This document shows, piece by piece, positions 42,601-50,860 of a stretch of 64,000 bases of DNA. The first letter of the stretch is position 1; every line of letters starts with the position of its first letter. Location of the stretch: contig NZ_QMIE01000011.1 of the NCBI RefSeq assembly GCF_007625075.1, positions 509-64,508 of the forward strand. The letters run 5' to 3'. The DNA is from Oceanidesulfovibrio indonesiensis (GTDB taxonomy: Bacteria; Desulfobacterota; Desulfovibrionia; Desulfovibrionales; Desulfovibrionaceae). The notes beneath the pieces were generated by a model. That model was given only the letters and a program-made list of their open reading frames with translations. It was not told where the DNA came from and searched no databases. A program made the translations under genes and the position numbers.

Positions 42601-43948
42601 TCTCGAAGTCGGTGATGATGCCGTCGCGCAGCTGGATGTATTTGGAATCCTGGCCGCCGATCTCGAAGATGGTGTCAACGTTGGGGTCCATGTGCACAGC
42701 GCCCATGGCCTGGGCCGTGATCTCGTTCTTGACCACGTCCGCGCCCACGAAATCGGCGATCATGTAACGTCCGGAGCCTGTGGTGCCCACGCCGCGTATA
42801 TTGACCTTCGCCGCCATGCCGGCGATCTCCTGGCCTATCTCGCGCAAACCCTGGCGAACGGCCTCGATGGGCCGGCCGGCTGTGCGCAGGTAGCGCTTGG
42901 CCAGCAGGTCGCCCTCTTCGTCGATGAGTGCGAGGCATGTGGATATGGACCCGATGTCGATGCCCAGGTAGGCGTCAACCTCGGCATCATCCTTGGTGAG
43001 CTCGCGGATGCGTTCCAGGCGTTCGCGCGCCTCCTGCGAAAGGTGGCGCCTGGCGAAATCGTCGCCGTCGCTGATGAGCGGCTCCAGCCCATTGCGCTGC
43101 CAGGTGTACTTTTCCTGGAGGGCATTCAGGGCGGCATCGTCGATCCGCACCGCCGTGCCTTCTTCCTGCCCTTTCATGGCCGCGCCGATGGCGCCCATGG
43201 CCGTGACATGCTCCGGAATGATCAGGTCGCGCACGCCCAGCACCTCGGAGAACGCCGTGACCATCCCCTTGTTGCGCGCCACGCCGCCCATGAAGGCCAC
43301 TTGCGGCCTGAGTTTTCGGTTGCGCACGATGGAACCCTGGAAGTTCCGGGCCACGGAAAAGCACAGGCCCGCCACGATGGCTTCAACGCCCGTGGCTATC
43401 TGCTGCAGGTGGATCATGTCCGACTTGGCGAACACGGAGCACCGGCCCGCGATCCGCGGCGGGGGCGGAGCGTCTTCACCGCGGTTGGTCAGATATTCGA
43501 ACGCAAGGTCGGAAAATTCCTCGATAGTCAGACGCAACCGTTCCGCCTGCTGGTCGAGAAAAGAGCCGGTTCCGGCAGCGCACACGGAGTTGAGAGCGAA
43601 GTCGTCGATAGCGCCATCTTTGATGAAGATGCACTTGGAGTCTTCGCCGCCCATTTCCACTATGGTCTCCACATCGGGGTAGAGAGCCATGGTGGCGGCA
43701 GCATGGGCGAGGAGCTCGTTGATGTGCGGCGCGCCGAGCCGACTGGCGACGAACTTGGCGGATGTTCCGGTGAAGGCCACCTTGGCGTCGGGGTAGCGCG
43801 CAAGGAAATCGGGCAGGATTTCGAGAAACTTCTCGAGGGGCCTGCCGAAATGGCGTTCGTACGACGTTTCCACTATGGCCCCATCAGCATTGAGGACTGC
43901 GACCTTAACGCTGACAGAACCGGCATCGAGACCGATGACGTGCGACAT
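39647..43948 (-). CDS. 2-hydroxyacyl-CoA dehydratase activase/subunit fusion protein
   Basis: This 1433-residue protein fuses two BcrAD/BadFG-type ATPase activase domains (IGLDAGSVSVKVAV near the start and YLGIDIGSISTCLAL near 320), each with a CAAGTGSFL[DE]Q motif that supplies the cluster cysteine. A DUF2229-type domain follows (GMPRVFFFHDFMPYYATLLWELG in part: RVFFFHDFMPYY), and a C-terminal 2-hydroxyglutaryl-CoA-dehydratase D-like region with CGPDSFIQPYF closes the chain. Such giant proteins are widespread in anaerobes and their substrates are mostly unknown. ATG 43948 follows GGATAGGATTC. It is a single-gene transcript with its own terminator. Confidence 0.9.
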   Translation of the reverse strand: MSHVIGLDAGSVSVKVAVLNADGAIVETSYERHFGRPLEKFLEILPDFLARYPDAKVAFTGTSAKFVASRLGAPHINELLAHAAATMALYPDVETIVEMGGEDSKCIFIKDGAIDDFALNSVCAAGTGSFLDQQAERLRLTIEEFSDLAFEYLTNRGEDAPPPPRIAGRCSVFAKSDMIHLQQIATGVEAIVAGLCFSVARNFQGSIVRNRKLRPQVAFMGGVARNKGMVTAFSEVLGVRDLIIPEHVTAMGAIGAAMKGQEEGTAVRIDDAALNALQEKYTWQRNGLEPLISDGDDFARRHLSQEARERLERIRELTKDDAEVDAYLGIDIGSISTCLALIDEEGDLLAKRYLRTAGRPIEAVRQGLREIGQEIAGMAAKVNIRGVGTTGSGRYMIADFVGADVVKNEITAQAMGAVHMDPNVDTIFEIGGQDSKYIQLRDGIITDFEMNKACAAGTGSFLEEQAEKLDVQVKGEFAELALGAESPCRLGERCTVFMENSLRSSLQQGASKDEVLAGLSYSIVENYINRVVSGRAIGDNVFFQGGTAFNKAVVAAFEKFLGLQVTVPPHHDNTGAIGMGLIARDVMREHPGEQTRFKGLSMAEREYSQSSFECKGCDNHCEINRIRIEGEKNFLFYGGRCEKYDIRRGAGKDIPDLFEFRNAALQEAHENYATRQKALGTPARRGVIGMPRVFFFHDFMPYYATLLWELGYEVVVSPPTSPSVVGQGVKATLAETCFPIKAALGHVVSLVEQGIETIFLPSFTNMAGPDDPFAYGHACPLTQSFPYQVRAALSETLGDEAARRVVAPVVRHKYGTGHLHEELHKALGPLGVASSELRRAMDKAQAAQDRFRETVQAKGLEVLANVDADAAQGLRTLVVVGRPYNAFDMGMNLEIPKKLATLNVQAIPMDFLPEDDIHEEWPGMYWRSGQRILRAGRFVRRTPNLNALFIGNFSCGPDSFIQPYFDQEMAGKPYLHIEIDEHSADAGVITRCEAFLDSLEMQARMEAEQDAADKKAKRDPLKAEGTRGVAQSGRSRTVYIPRMCDHAVALKAAFAYCGIEAEVLPETCDSSLALGRKHVTGKECYPFALTTGDILTKASSPDFDPDKSAFLMWGGTGPCRFGQYNLMQRLIMDRNGLQNVPIFSPVQDSTLYGELGVVGKDFSRRCWEGLVLMDLLTKVHLATRPYEKVEGSADELHRHIMSWVVDAMKAEKPDFPGLMKRIGSEFADLRDNSMPQRPVVGILGEIYVRSNRYANEDLVRSVESLGGEVWLTPIDEWVLYLNWCALEDARRAREFKNLAKLTLKDFFQKRIGKKIEHQVAKFAPHIYEPDIRVVLEYAMPYLHHSFRGEAVLSVGKTLDMIQRNAAGVINAIPFGCMPGTVVTGILRTITSQSGAPTMSIPYDGTASPTMQLQLEAFMDQACQRHERLNAGLI

Positions 43949-44286
43949 GAATCCTATCCTTCGACCCCATCGGGTGAGACCCGCTCGCCCGGGGTGCAAT
44001 GAATTTGGTTTCGTGACCGTTCAGGTTAAAACTTTGACGGCGGCCCGCCACACTACCCGTATAGAAGAATCGTGGCAACCCGCCGGCTTCCAAGCGGTTT
44101 CCACTTTTTTGACACCGTCGATACTGGCTTTCAGCCGAAATTACGCCATTTTCTTCAGCCTGTCTTGCTGCGTTGAGTTTGGCAGGGGCTTTGCAAGAAG
44201 GACTGCAGGACTCGCCACGGATGACGATCCTCCACGGGCGCGGCGCAACTCTTACACTAAACCTCTCGGCGCAGGAGGCAAGACCC
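43949..44286. other. Intergenic region without a supported gene
   Basis: The 338-bp gap lies between the divergent activase and YbjQ-like genes. The upstream open frame extending back to 44173 has no ribosome-binding site and is not counted. TTGACG near 44034 and TATAGA near 44060 are suggestive promoter hexamers for the + strand but the spacing of about 20 bp is long. Confidence 0.4.
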
Positions 44287-44709
44287 ATGCTCTTCTTATT
44301 GGGCAATTCCGAAAAAAAGCAACGCAAGTCCATGCAAAATGATGAAAATTATCGGCGCGTTAAGGACCTGTTCACCAACGGCCGATTTCCTGTTGTCACA
44401 ACGGAAACCATCGAAGACAAAGCCATCGAGAGAGTTCTCGGACTCGTGGCCTGCAGAGGCTACGACTCCGAGGAAGCGTTCTTTGGAATGACTTTGCGCG
44501 CCGTAAACAAAGGCGCTCAGGCCATTATCGGCTACAAGGAAAACGTCGCTTTTCACCCGGATGGCTCCCGTTATTTTTCATGCTACGGAACCGCCGTCCA
44601 ATTCGCAAAAGATTCAAAGTCGTTAGCACGAAAAGACCAGAACACAGCACAACCCCGCGCACCCCAGGGCAAACCCGCCTTGAAGGTCCCCGTACGCACC
44701 AAAGCCTGA
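44287..44709 (+). CDS. YbjQ/heavy-metal-binding-domain family protein
   Basis: The 140-residue protein resembles the YbjQ (UPF0145) fold. VVTTETIEDKAIERVLGLVACRG is followed by a helix and AQAIIGYKENVAF...FSCYGTAVQF, the family's TTTETI and AYGTAV landmarks. These small proteins form pentamers in solved structures and their function is unsettled despite the heavy-metal label. ATG 44287 is fixed by AGGAGG at 44273-44278. A charged tail (KDQNTAQPRAPQGKP) extends past the domain. Confidence 0.7.
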   Translation: MLFLLGNSEKKQRKSMQNDENYRRVKDLFTNGRFPVVTTETIEDKAIERVLGLVACRGYDSEEAFFGMTLRAVNKGAQAIIGYKENVAFHPDGSRYFSCYGTAVQFAKDSKSLARKDQNTAQPRAPQGKPALKVPVRTKA

Positions 44710-44732
44710 CCCTTTCTGCTTGGAGCAATCCC

Positions 44733-44773
44733 CAGGCCCTGTCGGCTTTCCGTCACAGGGCCTGAAAGCTTTT
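44733..44773 (+). terminator. Rho-independent terminator of the YbjQ-like gene
   Basis: CAGGCCCTGT (44733-44742) pairs perfectly with ACAGGGCCTG (44755-44764). AAAGCTTTT follows. Confidence 0.85.
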
Positions 44774-45224
44774 ATCGACAACACTTCTTTCTTATAACAC
44801 ATTTTCAATTGCCTTGAAAGTCACTATCGACAGCCTTAACCAAGATTTAATCCTTCCTCCTTTTTTTGGTGTTTCACGCGGCTGAACCCCATCCCTATTG
44901 GCTTTCAGGCTGCACAGCACACGATGCTTCCGTCGACCAGAAAACTGTCTCAAAAAATGGATTGCGTGTCTGTTCGCCGAGAAAATTGAATGTGGTCGGG
45001 ATGCCTTTCGCATGAACTGCTGTTGGGCCGAGAGCGGGAGCAGGTACAACTCGATACGCATAATAGCGATTTATGCGCAACGCCTCCTACTCAAAGGCAA
45101 AAAAAACTGCTAGTGTTCGGTCCATCGCGCCGCTCGCTTCGCGCTTCCGGAAACCATGCGTATGATTGCCTGCTATGGTTCCTGCGAGATACATGAACCC
45201 GACGGGTATGCAAAGGAGAAGCCC
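44774..45224. other. Intergenic region without a supported gene
   Basis: This 451-bp stretch is AT-rich compared with its flanks. The short open frames on both strands have no start signals or protein-like composition. It presumably holds the promoter for the gene at 45225. Confidence 0.4.
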
Positions 45225-45476
45225 ATGGATCAGGATTCCTCGTCCCGGATCATCGTCGCATTGCGCGACGGCACGGTGGTCAAAGGCAGCGTCAACCTCA
45301 GGGTTTACAGTCCCATGGGTCGGCTTTCCGACGGTCTGAACAAAGCCGAGGACTTTGTGGTCCTTACACACATTGAATTCCTCCAGGCGCCCGACCGGTA
45401 TCCTGAAGCCGCTGCACAAACCGATGTGCTCCTGGTCAATCGCATGCAGATCGTCTGGGCCGCACCGCTAGACTAG
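45225..45476 (+). CDS. Small conserved hypothetical protein
   Basis: The 83-residue protein (MDQDSSSRIIVALRDGTVVKG...) looks like a compact beta-barrel, with short strands and a final VNRMQIVWAAPL strand. AAAGGAG eight bases ahead sets ATG 45225. I suspect a DUF6812-type or Sm-like fold but cannot confirm it. It is followed 32 bp later by the phosphotransferase gene, probably in one operon. Confidence 0.7.
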   Translation: MDQDSSSRIIVALRDGTVVKGSVNLRVYSPMGRLSDGLNKAEDFVVLTHIEFLQAPDRYPEAAAQTDVLLVNRMQIVWAAPLD

Positions 45477-45508
45477 AGACCTGGTTTCCGCCCCCCACCG
45501 CTCGCCCC

Positions 45509-46579
45509 ATGGGAAACGACACTATTCACCGCATATCGCGCTTCCTGCGGGAGGTGCGCTGGGTTCCGGAGGCTCTGAAGCCCGACGACATCACATTCCT
45601 CGCAGCCGGTGAATACAATGAGAACTACCGCGTGCGGACCGGCGCCGGCGACTATGTGTTCCGGATCAACCATGGCAGCCAGATTGGCCAGGACCGGCAG
45701 ATCGAATACGAGTACACGGTGCTGCGGCTTATCGAGGACTCCGGCCTCACTCCTCGGCCCTTCTACTGCCGCCCGGATGCGCCGGGTCTCGGCGGCGTCC
45801 TGCTCATGGAGCACCTGCCCGGGAGGCCACTGGATTACGAACGCGACGGCAAAGCCGCGGCCCGGCTTTTCGCGCGCATACACTCCCTGCCTTCGCCGGT
45901 GCAGGCCATGCAGCAACACGGACCCGAAGCACTGCCGGAAATCCGACTCGGACCCGACGGCCCGAAACGCACGCCGCCGCCTCTCATCATTCAGCGCACG
46001 CCTGTGGCGGATATCGCCGCGGAGTCCTACGGCCTGCTTTCGCGCTACCCTGACCACGCCAGAAAAAACGAGGGGAAACGCATTCTGGAGTACTATGCCG
46101 AGGTGCTCGCCCTGGCCCAGGAGGCAGATCAGATCTTCGAAACCGAGCCCCTCATCCTTGTGAACACCGAGGTCAACTCCGGCAATTTCCTGGTCCAGGA
46201 AAACACGGTGCGGCTCGTGGACTGGGAAAAGGCTGTGCTTTCTTGCCGTTACCAGGATCTCGCCCACTTCCTCATTCCCACCACCACTCAGTGGAAGTCG
46301 GACTTCACTTATACACCGTCGGCCCGACGCGAATTCCTGCACACGTATCTGAATGCACTCGAAGAATACGACGGCCTTCCGCCAGCCGGCCTGACCCTGG
46401 ACGAGCTGGACGAGCGCACCCGGATCATGGAGCGCACCATTCTGTTGCGTGCGTTGTCCTGGTGCTACATGGCCTGGCACGAATACACGAGCAGCGACCG
46501 CCCCCTGACCAATGCACACACCTTCCGCACCATGGAGCGCTATCTCGAAAACGTCGACGCCATCCTCGACGGCGCGTAA
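45509..46579 (+). CDS. APH/choline-kinase-like phosphotransferase with altered catalytic loop
   Basis: The 356-residue protein has the aminoglycoside-phosphotransferase fold: nucleotide-loop LAAGEYNENYRV, Lys/Arg in YVFRINHGS, hinge LLMEHLPGRPL and the metal-binding LVDWEKA with Asp238. The catalytic loop, normally HxDxxxxN, reads NTEVNSGN (219-226), so the histidine is Asn and the catalytic base is Glu221. No resistance function should be assumed. Similar proteins phosphorylate small alcohols or sugars. It is the second gene after 45225-45476. Confidence 0.8.
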   Translation: MGNDTIHRISRFLREVRWVPEALKPDDITFLAAGEYNENYRVRTGAGDYVFRINHGSQIGQDRQIEYEYTVLRLIEDSGLTPRPFYCRPDAPGLGGVLLMEHLPGRPLDYERDGKAAARLFARIHSLPSPVQAMQQHGPEALPEIRLGPDGPKRTPPPLIIQRTPVADIAAESYGLLSRYPDHARKNEGKRILEYYAEVLALAQEADQIFETEPLILVNTEVNSGNFLVQENTVRLVDWEKAVLSCRYQDLAHFLIPTTTQWKSDFTYTPSARREFLHTYLNALEEYDGLPPAGLTLDELDERTRIMERTILLRALSWCYMAWHEYTSSDRPLTNAHTFRTMERYLENVDAILDGA

Positions 46580-46760
46580 CCCATTCCAGGGTTTCGAGCC
46601 GATCAACCCTTTCGGCGACAGGTCACTGATTTCTCCCCCCGGGGGCTTCCCCCTTTCCGCAAAAATCGTGTATTGTAGTGCATTAACTCCGCCCCCCATT
46701 GAGGGGTGGCATCCGACTTTCTGACAATGCGGATACTTTACCCGAACTAAGGAGGACCAT

Positions 46761-47480
46761 ATGTCTCAGCAATACCAGACCGACTATGACCGCCGTCGCT
46801 TCCTGAAAACCGTAGCCGCCGCCGGCGTCGTCGCCGCCGGAGCCGGCCTCGGCGTAACCGCCATGCCGGGTATGGCCCATGCAACCGAAATCGAGCTGCC
46901 GCCGTTGCCTTTTGCAGAAAACGCTCTGGAACCAGTCATCTCCGCGCGCACCATGAGCTTCCATTACGGCAAGCACCATGCCGGATACGTGAGCAAGGCC
47001 AACGCAGGGCTTGAAAACTCCCCGCTCAAGGGCAAGCCCATCGAGGACATCATCAAGGCCACGGCCGACGATCCGGACCTGCAGGGTCTCTTCAACAACG
47101 TGGCCCAGGTCTGGAACCATACCTTCTTCTGGCACTCGATCGCACCTGGCAGCGGCGAACCAAGCGGCGCGTTGCTGGAAAAGATCAATGCCGACTTCGG
47201 AAGCGTGGACGCCTGCAAGCAAGCCCTGGCCGAGACAGCCGGCAACCGTTTCGCCAGCGGCTGGGCCTGGCTCGTGTTGGATGGCGGCACTCTCAAGGCC
47301 ATCAACACCATGAACGCGGACACGCCCATCGCCCACGGCATGACGCCTCTGCTGACCATCGACGTATGGGAGCACGCTTACTACCTGGACTACCAGAATC
47401 GTCGCGGCGATTTCGTGACTGGCGTGCTGGACAAACTGATCAACTGGGACTTCGCGGCCAAGAATCTCGAACAGGCCTAA
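46761..47480 (+). CDS. Superoxide dismutase (Fe/Mn type), Tat-exported
   Basis: The 239-residue protein begins with a twin-arginine signal (DRRRFLKTVAAAGVVAAG ... AHA), so the enzyme acts in the periplasm. The mature part has the metal ligands in MSFHYGKHHAGYV, WNHTFFWHS and DVWEHAYYLDYQ. Fe-type SOD is favoured because sulfate reducers carry exported Fe-SODs, but metal choice cannot be read directly. A perfect AAGGAGG precedes ATG 46761. It stands alone. The leader has a CCCC(cc)ATTGAGGGG hairpin near 46690-46705. Confidence 0.95.
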   Translation: MSQQYQTDYDRRRFLKTVAAAGVVAAGAGLGVTAMPGMAHATEIELPPLPFAENALEPVISARTMSFHYGKHHAGYVSKANAGLENSPLKGKPIEDIIKATADDPDLQGLFNNVAQVWNHTFFWHSIAPGSGEPSGALLEKINADFGSVDACKQALAETAGNRFASGWAWLVLDGGTLKAINTMNADTPIAHGMTPLLTIDVWEHAYYLDYQNRRGDFVTGVLDKLINWDFAAKNLEQA

Positions 47481-47514
47481 CAGATCGTTCATCAGCCATT
47501 GTCGCAGGCTGATC

Positions 47515-47630
47515 GAAATTGTACGGCGCAAGACGCGAGAAAAGATTCAGGTCGAAGCGTACTTCTGCGACGTGAGCGTTGGATCTTTCTGAAGCAACCG
47601 AGAAAGCAGACGCTTATCAACGGCCTGCTG
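47515..47630 (+). repeat. Dispersed intergenic repeat, copy A
   Basis: This stretch aligns over its whole length with 63585-63700, sharing the central GTCGAAGCGTACTTC / GTTCGAAGCGTACTTC block, the CGTGAG block and the CCTGCT end. No reading frame is conserved. It lies in the 389-bp gap between the superoxide dismutase gene and the CheY-like gene. The remaining part of that gap contains no gene I can support. Confidence 0.65.
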
Positions 47631-47869
47631 AACAACAAGCGGATCGAAACCACTTCATACGAGGGAGTCGTCATCTTGGCGGCTCCTTTTCTATTGCCCA
47701 CAACGCCAATCCTCACACATCATGACGTCTTCTGTTGACCCCCCGCAAGAAAGACCGTACTCTGTTCCACCATCTCGGTATTGTCTTTCATTCGGCAATG
47801 TTACACGAAACAGGGCGCACCACGCTTGTCTGCTCTGCGGCCATGCGCTCCTGGTTTCGAGGGGCGATT

Positions 47870-48325
47870 ATGGCGTTGCAGACTTATCCGCGCATTGGCG
47901 CGCTCACATTTCTGGTCGTCGACGATTCCGTCATCATGCGCCGGCTCATCAAACGAGCCTTGCGCGATCTCGGAGTGACAAGGATAGTCGAAGCCGGCAA
48001 CTCCAACGCGGCGTGGAGCGCCCTGCACGCCGGCGGTGTGGATTTCATTCTCTGCGACTGGAACATGCCCGGCGGGACCGGCATCGATTTCCTGAGCCGG
48101 GTGCGGGAAAACCCGACCTTCAGCGCCCTGCCCTTCCTCATGATCTCGGCTGAATCCAAGACCGAGAACATCATGCAGGCTATCCGGAACGGCGTCTCCA
48201 ACTACCTCACCAAGCCGTTCACCACTGAAATTCTCGCCCGCAAGATCATCGCGATCCTCGACCAGACCTGCCCCGGGTGGGATTCCGAGCGCCCGGCCGC
48301 CGCGCCGTCGGATACGGGATCCTGA
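47870..48325 (+). CDS. CheY-like response regulator
   Basis: The 151-residue protein is a receiver domain: LVVDDSVIMRRLIKRALRDLG, phosphoacceptor Asp in FILCDWNMPGGTG, SAES for the Ser/Thr site and the lysine in LTKPF. The sequence is closest in style to chemotaxis CheY. ATG 47870 follows GAGGGG. The end lies 4 bp from the converging cyclotransferase gene. No kinase is adjacent. Confidence 0.9.
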   Translation: MALQTYPRIGALTFLVVDDSVIMRRLIKRALRDLGVTRIVEAGNSNAAWSALHAGGVDFILCDWNMPGGTGIDFLSRVRENPTFSALPFLMISAESKTENIMQAIRNGVSNYLTKPFTTEILARKIIAILDQTCPGWDSERPAAAPSDTGS

Positions 48326-48329
48326 TTCT

Positions 48330-49118
48330 TCAGAACCGCACCGCGTAGAGGGTGGGCCAGTTCTTGCCTGTCACCAGAAGGCGTCCGCCGGGGCCGTCCC
48401 AGGCCAGGCCGTTGGCCACGCCATACCGTTCTCCACGACGCTCCATGTCGTCTCGCAGGGGCGTCAGATCCAGCCACAGCACAACCCTGCCGCTCTTCAT
48501 GTCGATGTACGCCACCCGCCAGGACTGCCAGACGTTGGCGAGCAATGCGCCGGGGATGAGTTCCAGCTCATTGAGCTGATCCACAGGCCCGTGGTCTCCG
48601 GTCACCATGGTTGCTGCCTCTTTCCGAAAATCCCGGTTCCGCGTGGTGATGTGCGCGCTGCCGTCGCTCATGAAGAATCGCTGCCCGTCCCAGGCCAGGC
48701 CCCAGCCCTCGCCGCTGTAGGCAAGCCGCCCTGTGGGGTTCAGCGTCTCGGCGTCGTACAGAAGCGCTGTGCCCTCCCGCCATGTGAGCTGGTACAGGGT
48801 CTTGCCCACGCGAGCCAGCCCCTCCCCGAAGTATTCCTTTGGAAGATCATGCCTGAGCAGCACGCGCCCTGTCTGCGGCTCCACCTTGCGCACGTCCGAA
48901 TGGCCGTATCCGCCTGTGGATTCATAGAGCAGGCCGTCCGCCAGAAGCAGCCCCTGCGTGAACGCACCAGGGTCGTGGTGGTGGGTGGAGAGTATGCGCA
49001 CCTCCCGTACAGGGAGTCCCGATGCGCAGTGGCCGCGCCACGGCAGTCCGAGGACGGCTGCCGAGCCGGCCAGAGTCAGAAAGCGCCTCCTGGATATACG
49101 GCCGCTTTGATTCGTCAT
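48330..49118 (-). CDS. Glutaminyl-peptide cyclotransferase, plant type, Tat-exported
   Basis: The 262-residue protein carries a twin-arginine signal (ISRRRFLTLAGSAAVLG) followed by a five-bladed propeller of the plant-type glutamine cyclotransferase family. The segments AFTQGLLLADGLLYESTGGYG, YLLTWREG-like LYQLTWREG and GEGWGLAWDG are typical. Such enzymes convert N-terminal glutamine to pyroglutamate on exported proteins. The start ATG 49118 has GGAGC upstream. It lies 43 bp downstream of the ArsR gene on the same strand. Confidence 0.87.
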   Translation of the reverse strand: MTNQSGRISRRRFLTLAGSAAVLGLPWRGHCASGLPVREVRILSTHHHDPGAFTQGLLLADGLLYESTGGYGHSDVRKVEPQTGRVLLRHDLPKEYFGEGLARVGKTLYQLTWREGTALLYDAETLNPTGRLAYSGEGWGLAWDGQRFFMSDGSAHITTRNRDFRKEAATMVTGDHGPVDQLNELELIPGALLANVWQSWRVAYIDMKSGRVVLWLDLTPLRDDMERRGERYGVANGLAWDGPGGRLLVTGKNWPTLYAVRF

Positions 49119-49161
49119 GCGAAATAATGCTCCGAGGTTGCGGTCTTGCCGTGACGTGGCG

Positions 49162-49647
49162 CTATTGCTGCTCCGGCGCGATGAGTCGGATGAGGCAGGG
49201 GTCGGCGAGCCTGTACCAGGCGTTCTTGCCTTCGCGTCGCACGGCCACCAGCTGCGCCGCCCGCAAGACGCGAAGCTGATGCGAGACGGCGGACTGGCTC
49301 ATGCGCACGGCCTCGGCCAGCTCGCCCACGCGCATTTCCGTTGTGGCCAGGGCGTTCAGCATGGTGAGCCGGGACGGGTCGGCCAGGGCTTTGAGCCGCT
49401 CCGCCAGGCGGCGCAAAGACGACGCGTCGGGCATGCTCTCACGCGCGGCGCGTATGCGCGCATCAGCATCCTTCACTTCTGGAACCGGCTCTGCGTCAAA
49501 GGATTTGCCGACGTTCTGGCGCAGCAGGACATGCGCGTCCGGGCTCGTATTGCCCGGGTCGGAACCACCCCTCGACTCATCAGGCTGCCGTATCCCTTCG
49601 GGCTGCTCAGCCACGCCGTAGGCCAGGATACTGCGCTTCGCATGCAT
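49162..49647 (-). CDS. ArsR-family transcriptional regulator
   Basis: The 161-residue protein ends in an ArsR winged helix: LKALADPSRLTMLNALATTEMRVGELAEAVRMSQSAVSHQLRVLRAAQLVAVRREGKNAWYRL (recognition helix SQSAVSHQLRVL). The first 70 residues are a long polar extension without recognisable metal-binding cysteines. ATG 49647 is preceded by AGGAGA. It may form an operon with the cyclotransferase gene. The effector is unknown. Confidence 0.85.
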   Translation of the reverse strand: MHAKRSILAYGVAEQPEGIRQPDESRGGSDPGNTSPDAHVLLRQNVGKSFDAEPVPEVKDADARIRAARESMPDASSLRRLAERLKALADPSRLTMLNALATTEMRVGELAEAVRMSQSAVSHQLRVLRAAQLVAVRREGKNAWYRLADPCLIRLIAPEQQ

Positions 49648-49912
49648 AGAGAATGTCTCCTGGTTGCCCGTTGCCGCGCGCAGCGCAAGCAACGCCGAGC
49701 TGCGTCGTGTTCCTGCAAACATCTACAAGCATCGGTCATTTCGCGGGGTTTTTCAACAGCATGCCGCATGTTTCCCGTCATGTCCCCTTGAAAAGTTTCG
49801 CATGTTCCCGTGTGGTCTCGAGTATGTTCCAGAGAGTTTTGGTGTATAGTAACCTGGTCCGCTACTATTTCGGCACACGTGCCCCGTCAACACTGTCACC
49901 AGGGGGAACCGC

Positions 49913-50308
49913 ATGCCTTTCCACCAATCAATCAGAGTGTTTCTGTGGGCAGCCCTTGCCTGCACGCTGTTCGCCGGTGGCTGCGCCCATAATACCGGCA
50001 CCGCGAGCCCGTTCTTCACCAGCACCAGCACGGTCACGGCCTATCGGCTCAACGTACGCGCCGAGCCCTCCACCAAGGCTCGAATCATCGAGGTCATTGC
50101 CCGCGGGGATGCGGTGGAGGTGCTGGACCGCCAATACGGCTGGATCAAGGTCCGCACTCCAAATAACGACATCGGCTGGGCATACGGCGCGTATCTCTCA
50201 GGATTCGACATCCCCAAACCCGAGAAGGACACTCCGGAATCTAAAGAAGCACAACCGGAAGGAACGGATGAGGAAAACATGGGCGAAGGCAGACCCCTGG
50301 TTCTCTGA
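49913..50308 (+). CDS. SH3-domain lipoprotein
   Basis: The 131-residue protein has a lipoprotein signal with lipobox LFAGGC at its N-terminus, then a bacterial SH3 domain (TAYRLNVRAEPSTKARIIEVIARGD ... WIKVRTPNNDIGWAYGAYL; key residues LNVRAEPS and GWAYGAYL). An acidic tail (PEKDTPESKEAQPEGTDEEN) ends it. It is probably tethered to a membrane and binds peptidoglycan or protein. Its ribosome-binding site is AGGGGGA. Confidence 0.85.
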   Translation: MPFHQSIRVFLWAALACTLFAGGCAHNTGTASPFFTSTSTVTAYRLNVRAEPSTKARIIEVIARGDAVEVLDRQYGWIKVRTPNNDIGWAYGAYLSGFDIPKPEKDTPESKEAQPEGTDEENMGEGRPLVL

Positions 50309-50492
50309 AGCCCCGCCTTTCACGGTGATTATTTTTTGACGCCAGTCTAGTCCATGGCGCCTTCCCACTTGCGCCTCACTGACAACGCACTGTCATCGCA
50401 TGCTTTTTGTGCGTGGCTCGCATTTTGCTTCTGGCCTGTCACAAGGCAACACCAAGGATGCATGCACAAAAAAAGGACAATGGGAGGCGCCC

Positions 50493-50837
50493 ATGAAATC
50501 CAAAGCATATGCCCTTCTGAACCACCAGGGTGCGAACCGGCTGACTCGTGACCTGCGCTCCGCCGTGCTGGCGGGGGTCAAGGAAGCAGGGCTGCGGGAC
50601 AGGCTGCTCGATGAATACCGCGAGCTCGCCGGTGGGCTGCGCAGGCTTGTGGCCTTCGCGGAGCGTTACAATCTCATGGAATCAATGACCGAGGAAGACC
50701 GCGCGGCCTATGCCGAGCTCATGGCCTCCTTCCATCACGCCGGGGCACGCGGCCGCATTCTGGCAGAAGAATGCCGCGCCGCCGACAGCGTCACCTACCT
50801 CGCCACGTCGCTGGGCGAGAGCGGTCCGCTCCAGTAA
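50493..50837 (+). CDS. Small hypothetical protein
   Basis: The 114-residue protein is mostly helical and charged (TRDLRSAVLAGVKEAGLRDRLLDEYRELAGG and similar; key stretch LLDEYRELAGGLRRLVAF). No domain is recognised. ATG 50493 follows GGGAGG. It lies 23 bp ahead of another small gene on the same strand, so the two are probably co-transcribed. Confidence 0.7.
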   Translation: MKSKAYALLNHQGANRLTRDLRSAVLAGVKEAGLRDRLLDEYRELAGGLRRLVAFAERYNLMESMTEEDRAAYAELMASFHHAGARGRILAEECRAADSVTYLATSLGESGPLQ

Positions 50838-50860
50838 CCGGCCGAAACACGGAGGATACC

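Noticed and set aside
44792-45061. Short minus-strand open frames between 44.8 and 45.1 kb
   Set aside because: No start signals, and basic, low-complexity composition unlike the neighbouring genes.
45509-46579. Aminoglycoside resistance gene
   Set aside because: Only the fold is shared. The catalytic HxD is replaced, the gene is in an ordinary chromosomal operon and there is no mobile context.
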